Of a DNA stretch of 64,000 nt, positions 1 to 9,255 are shown piece after piece. The stretch covers positions 4,633,456 to 4,697,455 of the forward strand of contig JAEVLN010000002.1 of the NCBI GenBank assembly GCA_018350325.1, read 5' to 3'. Source of the DNA: Globodera rostochiensis. Lineage: Eukaryota > Nematoda > Chromadorea > Rhabditida > Heteroderidae. The position numbers were made by a program, and so were the translations under genes. Positions within the stretch are counted from its first letter, which is position 1; each line of letters begins with the position of its first letter. The notes under the pieces are model-generated. The model made no database searches. It was not told where the DNA came from and worked only from the letters and a program-made list of their open reading frames with translations.

Positions 1-6
1 GGATTT

Positions 7-213
7 TTAAAATTGTCTTCTGGGACGGCTTCTTTGGTTTCGGGCGTCAAAGGAGAAGTTCTTGATCGCACAGTTTGTTAGGTTTCGGAGGGCTCGGAGT
101 CCTCCTATTTCTAATCTATTATTTCGATTAGTCCGCCCGCCAGAGGAAGAAATACCACCATAATTATTTTTTATTGAATGATACTTCCCGTTCTTGGTAT
201 TGATTCCAGCCAT
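7..213 (-). CDS. Candidate basic, Ser/Arg-rich ORF, possible first exon
   Basis: A 68-codon minus-strand ORF starts with a real ATG and sits in a stretch clearly richer in GC than its surroundings. The product is polar: an N-terminal MAGINTKNGKYH stretch, a Gly/Ser turn-rich centre (GGISSSGGRTNR) and an Arg-rich tail. No domain was recognised. About 30 nt upstream of the ATG, on the minus strand, is a TATAAAA-like element. The + strand is also open for 26 codons from the window edge, so the strand is not certain. The ORF ends 7 nt inside the window, so it may be part of a spliced gene that continues outside. Confidence 0.35.
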   Translation of the reverse strand: MAGINTKNGKYHSIKNNYGGISSSGGRTNRNNRLEIGGLRALRNLTNCAIKNFSFDARNQRSRPRRQF

Positions 214-428
214 CGTGCTTTCCTTAGTTCTTATATTACTTTTTTATACAATTCTTGCAATAGTATTGTTTGTGAAATTTATTTTCTATTTTACCGACAG
301 ACAATGATCTTTTATAGAATCGCATTTCTTTCTATAATAAAAAGTGTTGCCAAATAATATTTTTAATATTTTACATCAGAGATCTCCTGCGCAGTTCGTA
401 ATATTATTGTTTGATGGATGTTGCATTT

Positions 429-626
429 TTAGAAGATCTTCATTCTGTGATATTGAATTTTGCAAGCCTTTCTAGTTTTACAATTCAATCTTCGGTGTTC
501 TTTTATTTTTTTAAGTACCGTTATGCAAGAATGACCAAAGCAATGAGACCCATCTTTGCCATATACGGTTTTTTCTTCATTGAAAATTTTTTGTGATTTG
601 CGTTTACAAATATTGTTTTTACTCAT
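429..626 (-). CDS. Candidate small Lys-rich ORF with spaced Cys/His
   Basis: A 65-codon ORF starts with ATG on the minus strand. It has balanced, Lys-rich composition and five cysteines; one pair with nearby histidines reads GSHCFGHSC, loosely like a metal-binding knuckle. No family was recognised. It lies in a T-rich block where most other credible ORFs also use the minus strand. The overlapping + strand ORF (411-596) is Phe/Leu-rich and looks like a compositional shadow. It could equally be a chance ORF; no splice signals or paralogue support it. Confidence 0.3.
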   Translation of the reverse strand: MSKNNICKRKSQKIFNEEKTVYGKDGSHCFGHSCITVLKKIKEHRRLNCKTRKACKIQYHRMKIF

Positions 627-1870
627 TGATTATCATTTTTATAATTTTTGAATGAAAATTTTTGAATCGATTTAAATTTTAGAAAATTAAGGAAACAACG
701 ACATTAAGTAAAAAAGCCAAATGGATGCATTGATTCGCTGGTGAGCAGTGAGCATACTCGTAACTTGTATTAAAAAATATTTTAAAATATTTCGATGATT
801 TATTAAGTTATAAAATGAAAGTAAAAACTAATTTAAAAAATATATTATATTAGTTAATTTACTTTTATTTCATATTAGTAAATCTTTTTATATTTTGATC
901 AATATTAGCGCCTTAATTTTGTCGACGCTTCGTAAGCATGATTTCCATATTTCCATGTTTGACATACTTTCAATAAAAAGAATGTTATTCTAATTTAAAT
1001 TGTATTGATAAAGCATTTTGTGTAAAAATTTTTTTATAAACATTGCAAGTTTATGCAGCTTATCAAAATTATATTTTGAGCTTCACAAAATAAAAGTTTT
1101 TCCTTGTTCTTATTCGTAATAAAGAATCTCGAGTATTTAATTGTAATAAATTTTTTTGAATACAGCTTTAGAATAAGTAATTATATTATTATAGTTGCAA
1201 CCTGCGCATCATTAAATGTCGGCACGTGCCTGCCGGTATTCACTAATTCGCGGTAGTTTCAACGATTTTTTTAAACATTTATTAATTAATTAATCCATCC
1301 TTTTTCCATTGTTCATGTATTATTGTATATTGTCTCATTAGACTAATTTAATTCCCATTCAAACTCAAATATGCATTGTCACTTTTAATTTAAATTTTAT
1401 AATAAAAATGGTTTTAATCATTTTTGTTAATAACAAATTGATATTTATCAAGCTTTGTTTTAACTTCGCAAAGATGCAGAATATGCATTGTATTTTATTT
1501 AACTAAATTTTTCATTAATTTTTTGTAATTAGAAAGAAATCTAAGCTAATATTTAAACTAAATTTTAAACTAATGTTGCCAATTTGACCGCATTAAGAAC
1601 AATGCCCGATAAAATGCATCATTTGTTGTATTGGTATTTTAAATTTAAAATCTATGCTTGGATAGACGTGGTAGGCATGCTATTATATTTTTTTCTAATT
1701 ATTAACTTGTCGTTAGATTATTTTATTAAATGAACATTATATAATGTAACATTTAGTTACTAATCTATTTTTTGTTTAAAACTGAATAAATGATAAAAAA
1801 TTTGTTTTATTCATTAATGTTTAAAAAAATTAGTAATATATTAAGATAAAGAGTAAATAGTAGGACCTTG
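627..1870. other. AT-rich intergenic, T-rich on + strand
   Basis: No supportable gene. The only compositional feature is a GC-richer island at about 1196-1256. It is open for about 20 codons on both strands and could be an exon fragment or chance. Confidence 0.5.
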
Positions 1871-1968
1871 TTTCTTTATGTCTTTTTTCCAACGCGCGGC
1901 TATTCATTTGACGTTTTAATTTCTTTATGTCTTTTTTCCAACGCGCGGCTATTCATTTGACGTTTTAA
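1871..1968 (+). repeat. Perfect tandem duplication, 49-bp unit x2
   Basis: The 49-bp unit beginning TTTCTTTATGTC and containing CCAACGCGCGGC occurs twice in direct tandem (1871-1919 and 1920-1968). No difference between the copies was seen, so the duplication is recent or under selection. The core CAACGCGCGGC is unusually GC-rich for this neighbourhood. Confidence 0.9.
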
Positions 1969-2850
1969 AATTAATCTTAATTTTTATTGCATTTATGTTA
2001 ATTTAAGTTTTATATAGAAAGTTGATTTTTATATATAAAATTTGTAAAATTTTTTGTAATTAATTCTTTTTTAGTCTTTCAGTCTGTTTTAAAAACTTGA
2101 CGTCGCCATTTTGGTAAAATTCCGAATGATCGACATTATTGACCTTTATAATTTTTGGCAGAAGTAAATAATTTTTTAACTTTATTATGTTTTAATATAT
2201 AAGCAATTGCAAATTGCTTAATAATCACTTTTAATTTGTACTAACATTTTAAAATTTTTTTAACAGGTTCAAATTATTTATTGACAAATTAAGTGAAATT
2301 TATATGTTTCATGCTAGGTATCCTTCTTCGTATTTGTGATTAAATTTTAGCCGATAAAATTTTTTTCACTAGAATGTTAGCGATTATCTGAATCGTTTGT
2401 ATGATTAGATGTGCTCTTAATTTAAATCCTTTTATTTTAATTATTTTTTAAAGAAAATAGATTAAATAATTTATTTAAACTTGTTTTCTTTAAATTCAAT
2501 AGTTTAACATTATTGCAATTCATTTTAATTTCACGACTGAATTTATTTGAAAATGTGTAAATCACATAAATAGGTTGAAAAAAACGTTAGGCTGTGTTTA
2601 TATTTTATTTATATTGTTTAAATTCCTACAAAACAATTCCTTTAATCATATTCTTTTCAATTTTAATTTAATTGATCAGCTTTTTTTCTATTAAAAAAGC
2701 ATTAGTCTGATTCTTTGCTTTTTTGTTTCATTTTATTGTCAATTACATCTCAAAAAAATTGAAAAAGTACCGATCAGGATGGGTCGTTTATGGTTTAATT
2801 TCAAAAATTTAGTGCGAAATTTATAACTAAACAAACCACAATTAAAACAA
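1969..2850. other. AT-rich intergenic sequence
   Basis: Nothing supportable was seen beyond simple AT-rich sequence. Confidence 0.5.
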
Positions 2851-2854
2851 AATT

Positions 2855-3050
2855 CCGACGGCACCTATCGTCTCCGCCGAGACGCAGACCCCGACCGATT
2901 TTGGATGACCCCGACTCCGACTCCGAGAGTTCCAACCCCGATAAACCCCACGTAATTCTGAAGACCGCAGGCGGGGTTTCAACCAGGGTTGCCGCGGGTT
3001 AAGAAAAATGTCGGCTCTGGTTTCGGATTGGGTCGACTGAAAAAACTTCG
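2855..3050. repeat. GC-rich degenerate repeat with decayed hairpin
   Basis: A sharply GC-rich patch in AT-rich surroundings. It starts with a decayed copy (2855-2880) of the GC hairpin found five more times in this window. It continues with short CCGACTCCGA-like repeats and a CAGGGTTGCCGCGG segment near 2983 that resembles a hAT-type terminus. A matching opposite terminus was not found, so the element boundaries are unknown. Confidence 0.5.
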
Positions 3051-3075
3051 GGTTTTTTATCTCCTTGAGTCAAGC

Positions 3076-3260
3076 TTTTTTTTTCAAATTTTCATATCAG
3101 ACTTTGCATTATCCAAATTTCTTTGAATTCAAACATAATTGTGACAAAAGAACTTTGCAATGGATTACTTTGGATAATTAATTGATTTATTTAACTAATT
3201 TGCCCAAAAATTAAAAAAAAATGTTTATTAACTCATTATTTAACATTTCTTGTTTGTTTC
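3076..3260 (+). repeat. Dispersed repeat family A, copy 1 (partial)
   Basis: A partial copy of a roughly 260-bp repeat, sharing the stretch from TTTTCAAATTTTCATAT through GAACTTTGCAATGGAT to TTAACATTTCTT with copies at 3440 and 4737. The 5' third of the unit is missing here. Non-coding. Confidence 0.85.
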
Positions 3261-3337
3261 TAAAATTGGTAAAAGTTAAAAAGAATTTTAAAATTGTTAA
3301 CCACCGTAAAAAATAAGAAATAATCACTGACACAGTC

Positions 3338-3396
3338 GGGGATCTAAACCCCCACCCACACTTATCTCCCATCCAACCATTCACCATTACACCACA
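3338..3396 (-). other. tRNA-like remnant (A- and B-box matches)
   Basis: On the minus strand TGTGGTGTAATGGT (3383-3396) resembles a Pol III A box. GGGTTTAGATCCCC (3338-3351) resembles a B box with a 4-bp GGGG/CCCC T-stem and a 7-nt loop. The spacing between boxes is close to that of a real tRNA. No acceptor stem pairs, so this is a tRNA-derived fragment (SINE or tRNA pseudogene) and not a functional tRNA. Confidence 0.45.
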
Positions 3397-3439
3397 ACCA
3401 AACCGCATTCCCATTCTCCAAAAGACATAATCAGTCATT

Positions 3440-3690
3440 TGCGTCAATAATATCATTAATAAATATGGATATTGAAAATATATGTAATGAGTATAATTTA
3501 TGTTTTTATATTTTTTTCAAATTTTCATATGGACTTCGCAATATCCAAATTTCTTAGAATTCAAACATAATTGTGACAAAAGAACTTTGCACTGGATCGC
3601 TCAGGATAATTAATTGGTTTATTTAACTAATTTTTGCCCAAAAATTAAAAAAAAAATGTTTATTAACTCATTATTTAACATTTCTTCATT
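3440..3690 (+). repeat. Dispersed repeat family A, copy 2
   Basis: A full-length copy, from GCGTCAATAATATCATTAAT through the shared GTGACAAAAGAACTTTGC core to TTAACATTTCTTCATTAAT. It closely matches 4737-5005. No coding potential. Confidence 0.9.
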
Positions 3691-4234
3691 AATTTTATTT
3701 GCTAATACTATTTCTTTGCTTTAATTGGAGAGTTAATTAGAAATATAGGAATTCTTATTTTTACTTCGTCTTTGTTTTATATATTAATAATCATCATAAT
3801 ATTTATATTATGCATAAAATTTAAATTTGTTTTTTCTTTATAAATATAATAGAATAATTTATATTTTGTTGCGCCACCTCTTTTTTGCTTTAATTTAAAT
3901 TTTAAATATAATTTAGTAAGCTAGGTTGATTAATATTTTAGTTTATTCCTGCTAATTAAATATTAACCAAAAAATACATTTTAAGATTAATTTTTTTACA
4001 ATAAGAAATTTAGCATGCTGCACTTCTTGGCAAACACTTATTGAAGAATTTTGGGTCAGTTATTTTAGCTTTTATTTTAAATTTTGCATCAATAAAGCCA
4101 AAAATTTATTTAAAGCGCAAATTAACGAGATTATTTCATTATATGTTTTAATCTTAATTTCTATTTAAGCGTTTTTTTGCAAATTAAAATAACCTGGTTA
4201 ACTTGGTGAAGGCGTTCCCAACACTTAAAGAAAA
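3691..4234. other. AT-rich intergenic sequence
   Basis: No gene or structured repeat was recognised. Confidence 0.5.
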
Positions 4235-4530
4235 TTTCTTTACGACTTTCATTTGTCAATAAGGCAAAGGTTAACCAGAAAGAAATGATAGGTGGACTGC
4301 GTTACATGTGGCAGCTTCTCTGTACCACTTCTAGAATCTTAATCGTTTGACTTTGTTTTTTTTTTTTGGGTTTTTGTGAAGTTGTACTCAGTGTTTTCTT
4401 TTACCTGATCAGGCAGGCCCCATACTTTTGTGTTCAATTTGCGAATTTGAATAAAATATTTAAAATTAATATGGCACATTCTCGGCGTAATGGAACTTGT
4501 ATTTGTTGTTAAACAAGCAATAGCTTTCAA
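4235..4530 (-). pseudogene. hAT-associated coding fragment, second copy
   Basis: The minus-strand ORF at 4339-4530 (63 codons, ATG) contains RMCHINFKYF. This matches RMCHIKLKYY in the third exon of the hAT transposase relic at 6716-6797 in the same frame. It then runs on to KVWGLPDQ, followed by a GTAAAAG donor-like site beside the palindrome CCTGATCAGG. The flanking sequence (4235-4475) recurs at about 15820-15960 with the same palindrome. I read it as a fragment of a related transposon gene. The similarity is short and no catalytic part is present. Confidence 0.45.
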
Positions 4531-4736
4531 TCGAAAAAAACTTTATATGTAATTGATAAATTATTTGATAATTAATAGGAATATTTTCGATTTAAAAAAT
4601 AATCGTTTCGATCTGTTTATGATCATGAGAATGTAGTTGAAATTTAAGAAAAAGAAATTTTAATTTGTTTGCTTGCGCCTTTTTTTAAGAATATTGACAT
4701 AATCAGTCTTAAGTCGAGAATTTTATTCTTTTACTT

Positions 4737-5005
4737 TTTGCGTCAATAATATCATTAATAAATATGGATATTGAAAATATATGTAATGAGTATAATTTAT
4801 GTTTTTACTTATTTTTTTCAAATTTTCATATCGGACTTCGCAAAATCCAAATTTCTTAGAATTCAAACATAATTGTGACAAAAGAACTTTGCAATGGATC
4901 GCTCAGGATAATTAATTGGTTTATTTAACTAATTTTTGCCCAAAAATTTAAAAAAAATGTTTATTAACTCATTATTTAACATTTCTTCATTAATTTTATT
5001 TGCTA
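4737..5005 (+). repeat. Dispersed repeat family A, copy 3
   Basis: A full-length copy of the same roughly 260-bp unit as 3440-3690, in the same orientation. Differences are scattered single bases and homopolymer-length changes. Confidence 0.9.
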
Positions 5006-6289
5006 TTAGAAATTTAAAATTATTGCACGTTATATTAATTGCTTGCGTCTCATCTTGCGTTTTATGAATAATTTGTTAATTTTCAAGTGCATACCCTTCT
5101 CATTCTCTGAGCCAAACTTCCAAAGTTGCTTATCTGTAGCGCAAGGTTAAATTTATGGGTTCACTCATTCTAACTTTTTCCAATCGTTAAACTCATATTT
5201 ATATTTAAAACGTTAAATGACCTTGATATTTTTCCTATTTTTTCAACATTCATTAAAATTATAATTAGTTATTGACAATCACAATTTTTCGGCAAAAATT
5301 ATTAAGTCAGTTTATAATAATATTAAATTAGTTTAAATTATATCCTGTTTTCCAAATTATAACAAATTTTTCACATTCACTTAGTACATATTTAAACGAT
5401 TTATAAAATTTTAAGGCAAATGCAAAATTTTAATAGGTAATAAATACAAACAAACTGTTTACTTTGTTTTTGATTTTATGTTCTAATAAATAGATTTGCT
5501 TATGGCTGTTGAATAATTTTATTTATCTATTTTTTTAATAAACTCAAAATGCAGTAGAGCGATGTGGTTAATGAAAAATTTTCCATTTTTTATTTTTTTG
5601 TACAATTTTTCCTTAAAACAGGTTTTATTTTACAAACTTTTATGGGTTCGGTATATTTTAACAATGCGTTTAAATAAAAATATTTAAAAGTAACCGCAAC
5701 CTTCGGCACTTCACTAAATTAATGACTCATAACAATTTCAAACCAGTTTTTAAATAATTAAACCTTTTTTAAAAGCAATTGATTTTACAGTAATTATAAT
5801 GCGCATTTAAAGGATTTTAAGCCACTTTTTTAATTTATTTGCTCGCTAGGTTTATTAATATTGCTCGAATAATTAAATTTTGCTTGTTAAACTTGAAGAT
5901 CTAGAAAAACCAATTAACTTTAAAAATTTAAAGTTCACAAAATTTTATAATATTATTTTCTGTATTAATTTTTAACTTTCATTTATATATTAGAGATATT
6001 TTGTATGTATAATTATTGTATTTATTTATTTTTGTTTTAAATTAAATTATCTCTACATTTTTTATGTCATAATTGAAAATTGTTTTTATCTAACAAATAA
6101 ATGTAATTTTGATAAGCCATCACACCGAACAAAGGTCACCCCGCCAAAAAATCTTGACTTTTGCTTTAGCCATGATGTTGACTTGTCGCATTAGGCGCTA
6201 TTAAAATGCTCCGTAAAATATTCTTTTCTAATAAATTACTGTCTGATATTATGTTGCTACTTTTTCAGCTATTATATTATTTCTCTAAC
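5006..6289. other. AT-rich intergenic, T-rich on + strand
   Basis: No supportable gene. The stretch is simple AT-rich sequence, with a slightly GC-richer patch near 6120-6190. Confidence 0.5.
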
Positions 6290-6376
6290 TTCGAACTTAG
6301 CGAAGGGTCGCAATATACTCATCATTTTTTATAAACAGTTTCATTAGTTTAGGCGGTCATCATCATAAGAAGACAA
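6290..6376 (+). repeat. 87-bp direct repeat, copy 1
   Basis: Begins CTTCGAACTTAGCGAAGGG and ends at AGGCGGTCATCATCATAAG AAGACAA. It is nearly identical to 6550-6637, about 260 bp downstream. The start of the unit can fold as a short stem-loop (CTTCGA/TCGAAG); this copy has one mismatch in the stem. Confidence 0.9.
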
Positions 6377-6549
6377 TTAGTTTTTAACTCTTTTTTTAAT
6401 TGTAAGACATGTAAAAGTTTGCTTATGTTTAAATGCTCCCTAAAAATATATATTTTTTAATATCGATACAATATTTTTCATTTTTTTGTTACTTTCTAAA
6501 GATTTAAATGTTTATTTATTCTGTCTTGCGGCGCACTTCTTCTTGTTTT

Positions 6550-6637
6550 CTTCGAACTTATCGAAGGGTCGCAATATACTCATCATTTTCTATAAACAGT
6601 TTCATTAGTTTAGGCGGTCATCATCATAAGAAGACAA
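6550..6637 (+). repeat. 87-bp direct repeat, copy 2
   Basis: Same unit as 6290-6376. Here the leading CTTCGA-ACTTA-TCGAAG stem is perfect. Function unknown; the unit is not coding. Confidence 0.9.
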
Positions 6638-6715
6638 CCATGTTAATGGCAAGAATTTAACACCATATAACCTTAGCTTAAGTTTTAAATTTATTTTATT
6701 AATTAATTTAGTATT

Positions 6716-7582
6716 TCATTTGCGAATATGAAGCTCTTTCAGTAAATAATATTTTAACTTAATATGACACATCCTCAACATAGTGGATTTGATAAATCTA
6801 GTTAAAAAAGATAAATTCATAAAAAGTTAATCTTTTATTCTTACTTGCGACTTTTTCTGACCTTCCGTACAAATTTTTTGATTTTTTCAATTAGTTCAAC
6901 ATCAATTTGTTTGATTCCATCCTTTACCGCCTGTATTATTTTTGATAAGGCTCTATAAACTACCAGATGTAAGATGTAGGAAAAGCACCAAATAGATTCG
7001 CATCCTGCAATTCTTGCGGCCAAATCCATTGAAGAAGCACCATCTCGAACAATCAAGTGGACCTTTTCGCGGCGTATGTCGTACTCAAGAAATGTTGAAG
7101 ATATCAGATTCGCAATGTTTTGTCCTGTATGCGATCCGTGTATCGATTTCACACCAAATCAAAAATTTGGGAAGCATTCTATTGTCAAGATAGTGTCCTT
7201 AGTTTTAAAATGTATTTTTATATTTTCTTTGTATTTACCAGTTATCGACAACATTGAATGCTTATTATTTTTGTCGGACCAACAATCAGCGGTAATAGAC
7301 AAACATTCTGCAAATGCAACCTCTTTTTTTACGCGCGCCATCATTTTTTCATACAAATCTGTCAGCACATTCCTTGTGAAATGTTGACGACTTCTATAGA
7401 TACAAAACCTATAATTTTTAAATGTTTAAAGTTACTTTATTTTGTAAGATGGCGCAAGAATTGAAAGAAGTCTTCTAAAGCCAACTCTTTCCACAAACGA
7501 AAATGGCATCAGATCGGTACAAATCAGTTGGGAAATCGTTTCATCAATCAGTTTTGTCATATCGCTCTCAGGGTCCCATTTT
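6716..7582 (-). pseudogene. hAT-family transposase, N-terminal/catalytic half, decayed
   Basis: Minus-strand hAT transposase relic with three exons joined in frame by two short introns (7394-7435, 42 nt; 6798-6844, 47 nt). In order it shows a WDPES...PFSFVE...PSYKIK N-terminal region, the first catalytic-Asp region (ITADCWSDKNN), the SHTGQNIA motif, the second-Asp region (VRDGASSM), and a CFSYILHLVV segment where the family normally has CxxH. The His appears replaced by Tyr. One TGA (7159-7161) interrupts the frame, after which it continues without a shift. Exon 3 ends at TGA 6716-6718 after a segment aligning with the region following the family's TRW motif; the TRW itself is missing. The C-terminal dimerisation domain and BED finger are absent. 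No terminal repeats were found. Confidence 0.8.
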
Positions 7583-7659
7583 TCTGTTAAAAAAAGTCTC
7601 TAACAAAAGGCTTAAAAACATACTGAGTGATCCAAAAGATCATATAAAAATATTCATTA

Positions 7660-7941
7660 AATTTTAAAATTAAATTAGCTAAGAACACCTAAAGTTCAAA
7701 GTTGTTTTATTTTAATAAAAAAAAAACCTAACAATACAAAAACACCAAATATAAAAATATATGAAGAAAATAATGCATAATTTAAAACATCTAGGCGCCT
7801 ATGTAAAAAGCGTTTTGGAATTCACTTTACTACTATTTAAGAAAACATCAAGCTAAGAATGTACCCAATTTTAAAATTAATTAGAGAAAATTAACCATAC
7901 AATTTCTCTCTTTAACTCACTCTTTCATTTAGTCTGGGGTT
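7660..7941. other. T-rich to A-rich strand-composition switch
   Basis: Around 7.65-7.7 kb the + strand changes from T-rich to A-rich and stays so to about 29.5 kb, apart from inserted elements. No gene in this stretch. Confidence 0.5.
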
Positions 7942-8023
7942 CTCGGTAGCCGGCCTTCCTTGAGTTGGCTACCTACCGAGAGCTCAATCTCGAGAAACTA
8001 GCAGGCTAGACCGGCCTTTTCTA
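7942..8023 (+). repeat. GC-rich imperfect tandem repeat with hairpin
   Basis: CTCGGTAG (7942-7949) and CTACCGAG (7973-7980) form an 8-bp inverted repeat, extendable with CC/GG. A second, diverged half-repeat follows: TAGCCGGCCTTCCTTGAG... corresponds to TAGACCGGCCTTTTCTAT... further on. Isolated in AT-rich sequence. It could be a structured RNA or the remains of a repeat end; no family was recognised. Confidence 0.45.
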
Positions 8024-8219
8024 TATTGGCTAATCAACCCTTCTAGCTTTTCTCATCTTTCTTATCCTTATGAAATTTTTTTGCTCGATTTTATTGTTGA
8101 AAATTGATCACATTAAAATGCAAATATAAGCAGGCACTGAGAATGGTTATAACGGAAATAACTTCTAAAAATTCAATATTATAATCATTTCAAAAATAAT
8201 CTTTTGAATTTAGATCCTA

Positions 8220-8290
8220 TTATAAAGACATTTAATCATAAGTTACTGTTCTTTCCGCACGCGGCACTACATTTTGATGTTCGTATCCCG
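8220..8290. other. GC-richer island, possible exon remnant
   Basis: A short island open on the minus strand as GYEHQNVVPRAERTVTYD, ending in TAA. There is no good acceptor upstream. Strand and coding status are unresolved. Confidence 0.2.
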
Positions 8291-8614
8291 TTTAAATATT
8301 ATATTAAATTATTTACTCCATGACGAGAAAAGCAAATAAATTTCTTTGTATGAAAATCTTTAAAATCAAAACTTATTATATTTAGAAAAAGAAAAACCTT
8401 AATCAATGAATAAAACATAAGATGTAATAGTTGAAAATTGCTATATAATTAAAAAGTTTGATACAAGAAGAAAGACCAAATAAATATAAATCAATTGTTT
8501 TCCACCTTTTAGTATTTAAGACCTGAGTCAAAATTATGCATAAAGAAATAATCACCAGTTCAATTTTATTTTCATAAATAGGTTAATAAATCCCTTGAAA
8601 TATAATGTAGAGCC

Positions 8615-8672
8615 TAACGGCATTTTGCCAAATCTTTGCAGTTTCGGCCGCAGCAACGACATATGGAGTGCC
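8615..8672. other. GC-richer island, possible exon
   Basis: The minus strand reads LGTPYVVAAAETAKIWQNAV after an ATATTTTAG acceptor-like site. The + strand is also open, ending FGRSNDIWSA at a stop near 8668. This is probably an exon or exon relic, but the strand cannot be fixed by eye. Confidence 0.25.
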
Positions 8673-8857
8673 TAAAATATTTATAAATATAAATTTAACA
8701 TTCTATATTTATTTACATTAAAATTGACAAGAGATGACACCTTTTTAAAAAGCGTTAATGCAATGAGAATTTCAAAGATTAACCAATTTCTTAAAATCAC
8801 TAATTAAATAAAAATTGCAAAAACAAGTATTACAATTTAACATAGCTCTAATCAACC

Positions 8858-8921
8858 AGGCACTTGGGGCACATTGCAATTGCTCGTTTGGTTACTGTCA
8901 ACGTCATCTTGAGACATAATA
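8858..8921. other. GC-richer island, possible first exon
   Basis: On the minus strand an ATG opens MSQDDVDSNQTSNCNVPQVPG, ending at TGA with a GTTGAT donor-like site. The + strand is open for about 35 codons across the same island. Either could be real. Confidence 0.25.
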
Positions 8922-8994
8922 ATATTGAAAAAAACAATAAAACAAAATAATAATTTAAAGGGCTAAATCAATCATAATTTATGTAATGGTGTTA

Positions 8995-9125
8995 AAATGC
9001 ACAGTTTCAACCAGCGTACTGCCCTTTTTTCATTGCTCGAAGGCTGTGACCGAGAAATCGTCCTAATCATCCGGTACATCGTTATTTTTATATTTATTGA
9101 TGAAAATGCAACCGGGATAGTGCTT
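8995..9125 (+). CDS. Candidate 45-codon ORF
   Basis: A + strand ORF with ATG (MHSFNQRTALFSLLEGCD...) contains a hydrophobic Ile/Phe stretch and ends GIVL before TGA. A GTACAT donor-like site lies in the middle, so it may be a spliced first exon. The minus strand is also open. No family was recognised. Confidence 0.25.
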
Positions 9126-9255
9126 TGATATCCAAATCACAGAGACTTATCCAAAATAACAGTAGATTTTATATTTTTCATGCTTTATTTCACAATTGTA
9201 TCGACAATTGATGATAAATTTTAAATTAAGACATCTAATCAACCATCATTTAAAG

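Noticed and set aside
3211..3456. Minus-strand ORF of 81 codons
   Set aside because: It spans the tRNA-like remnant and two pieces of a dispersed repeat.
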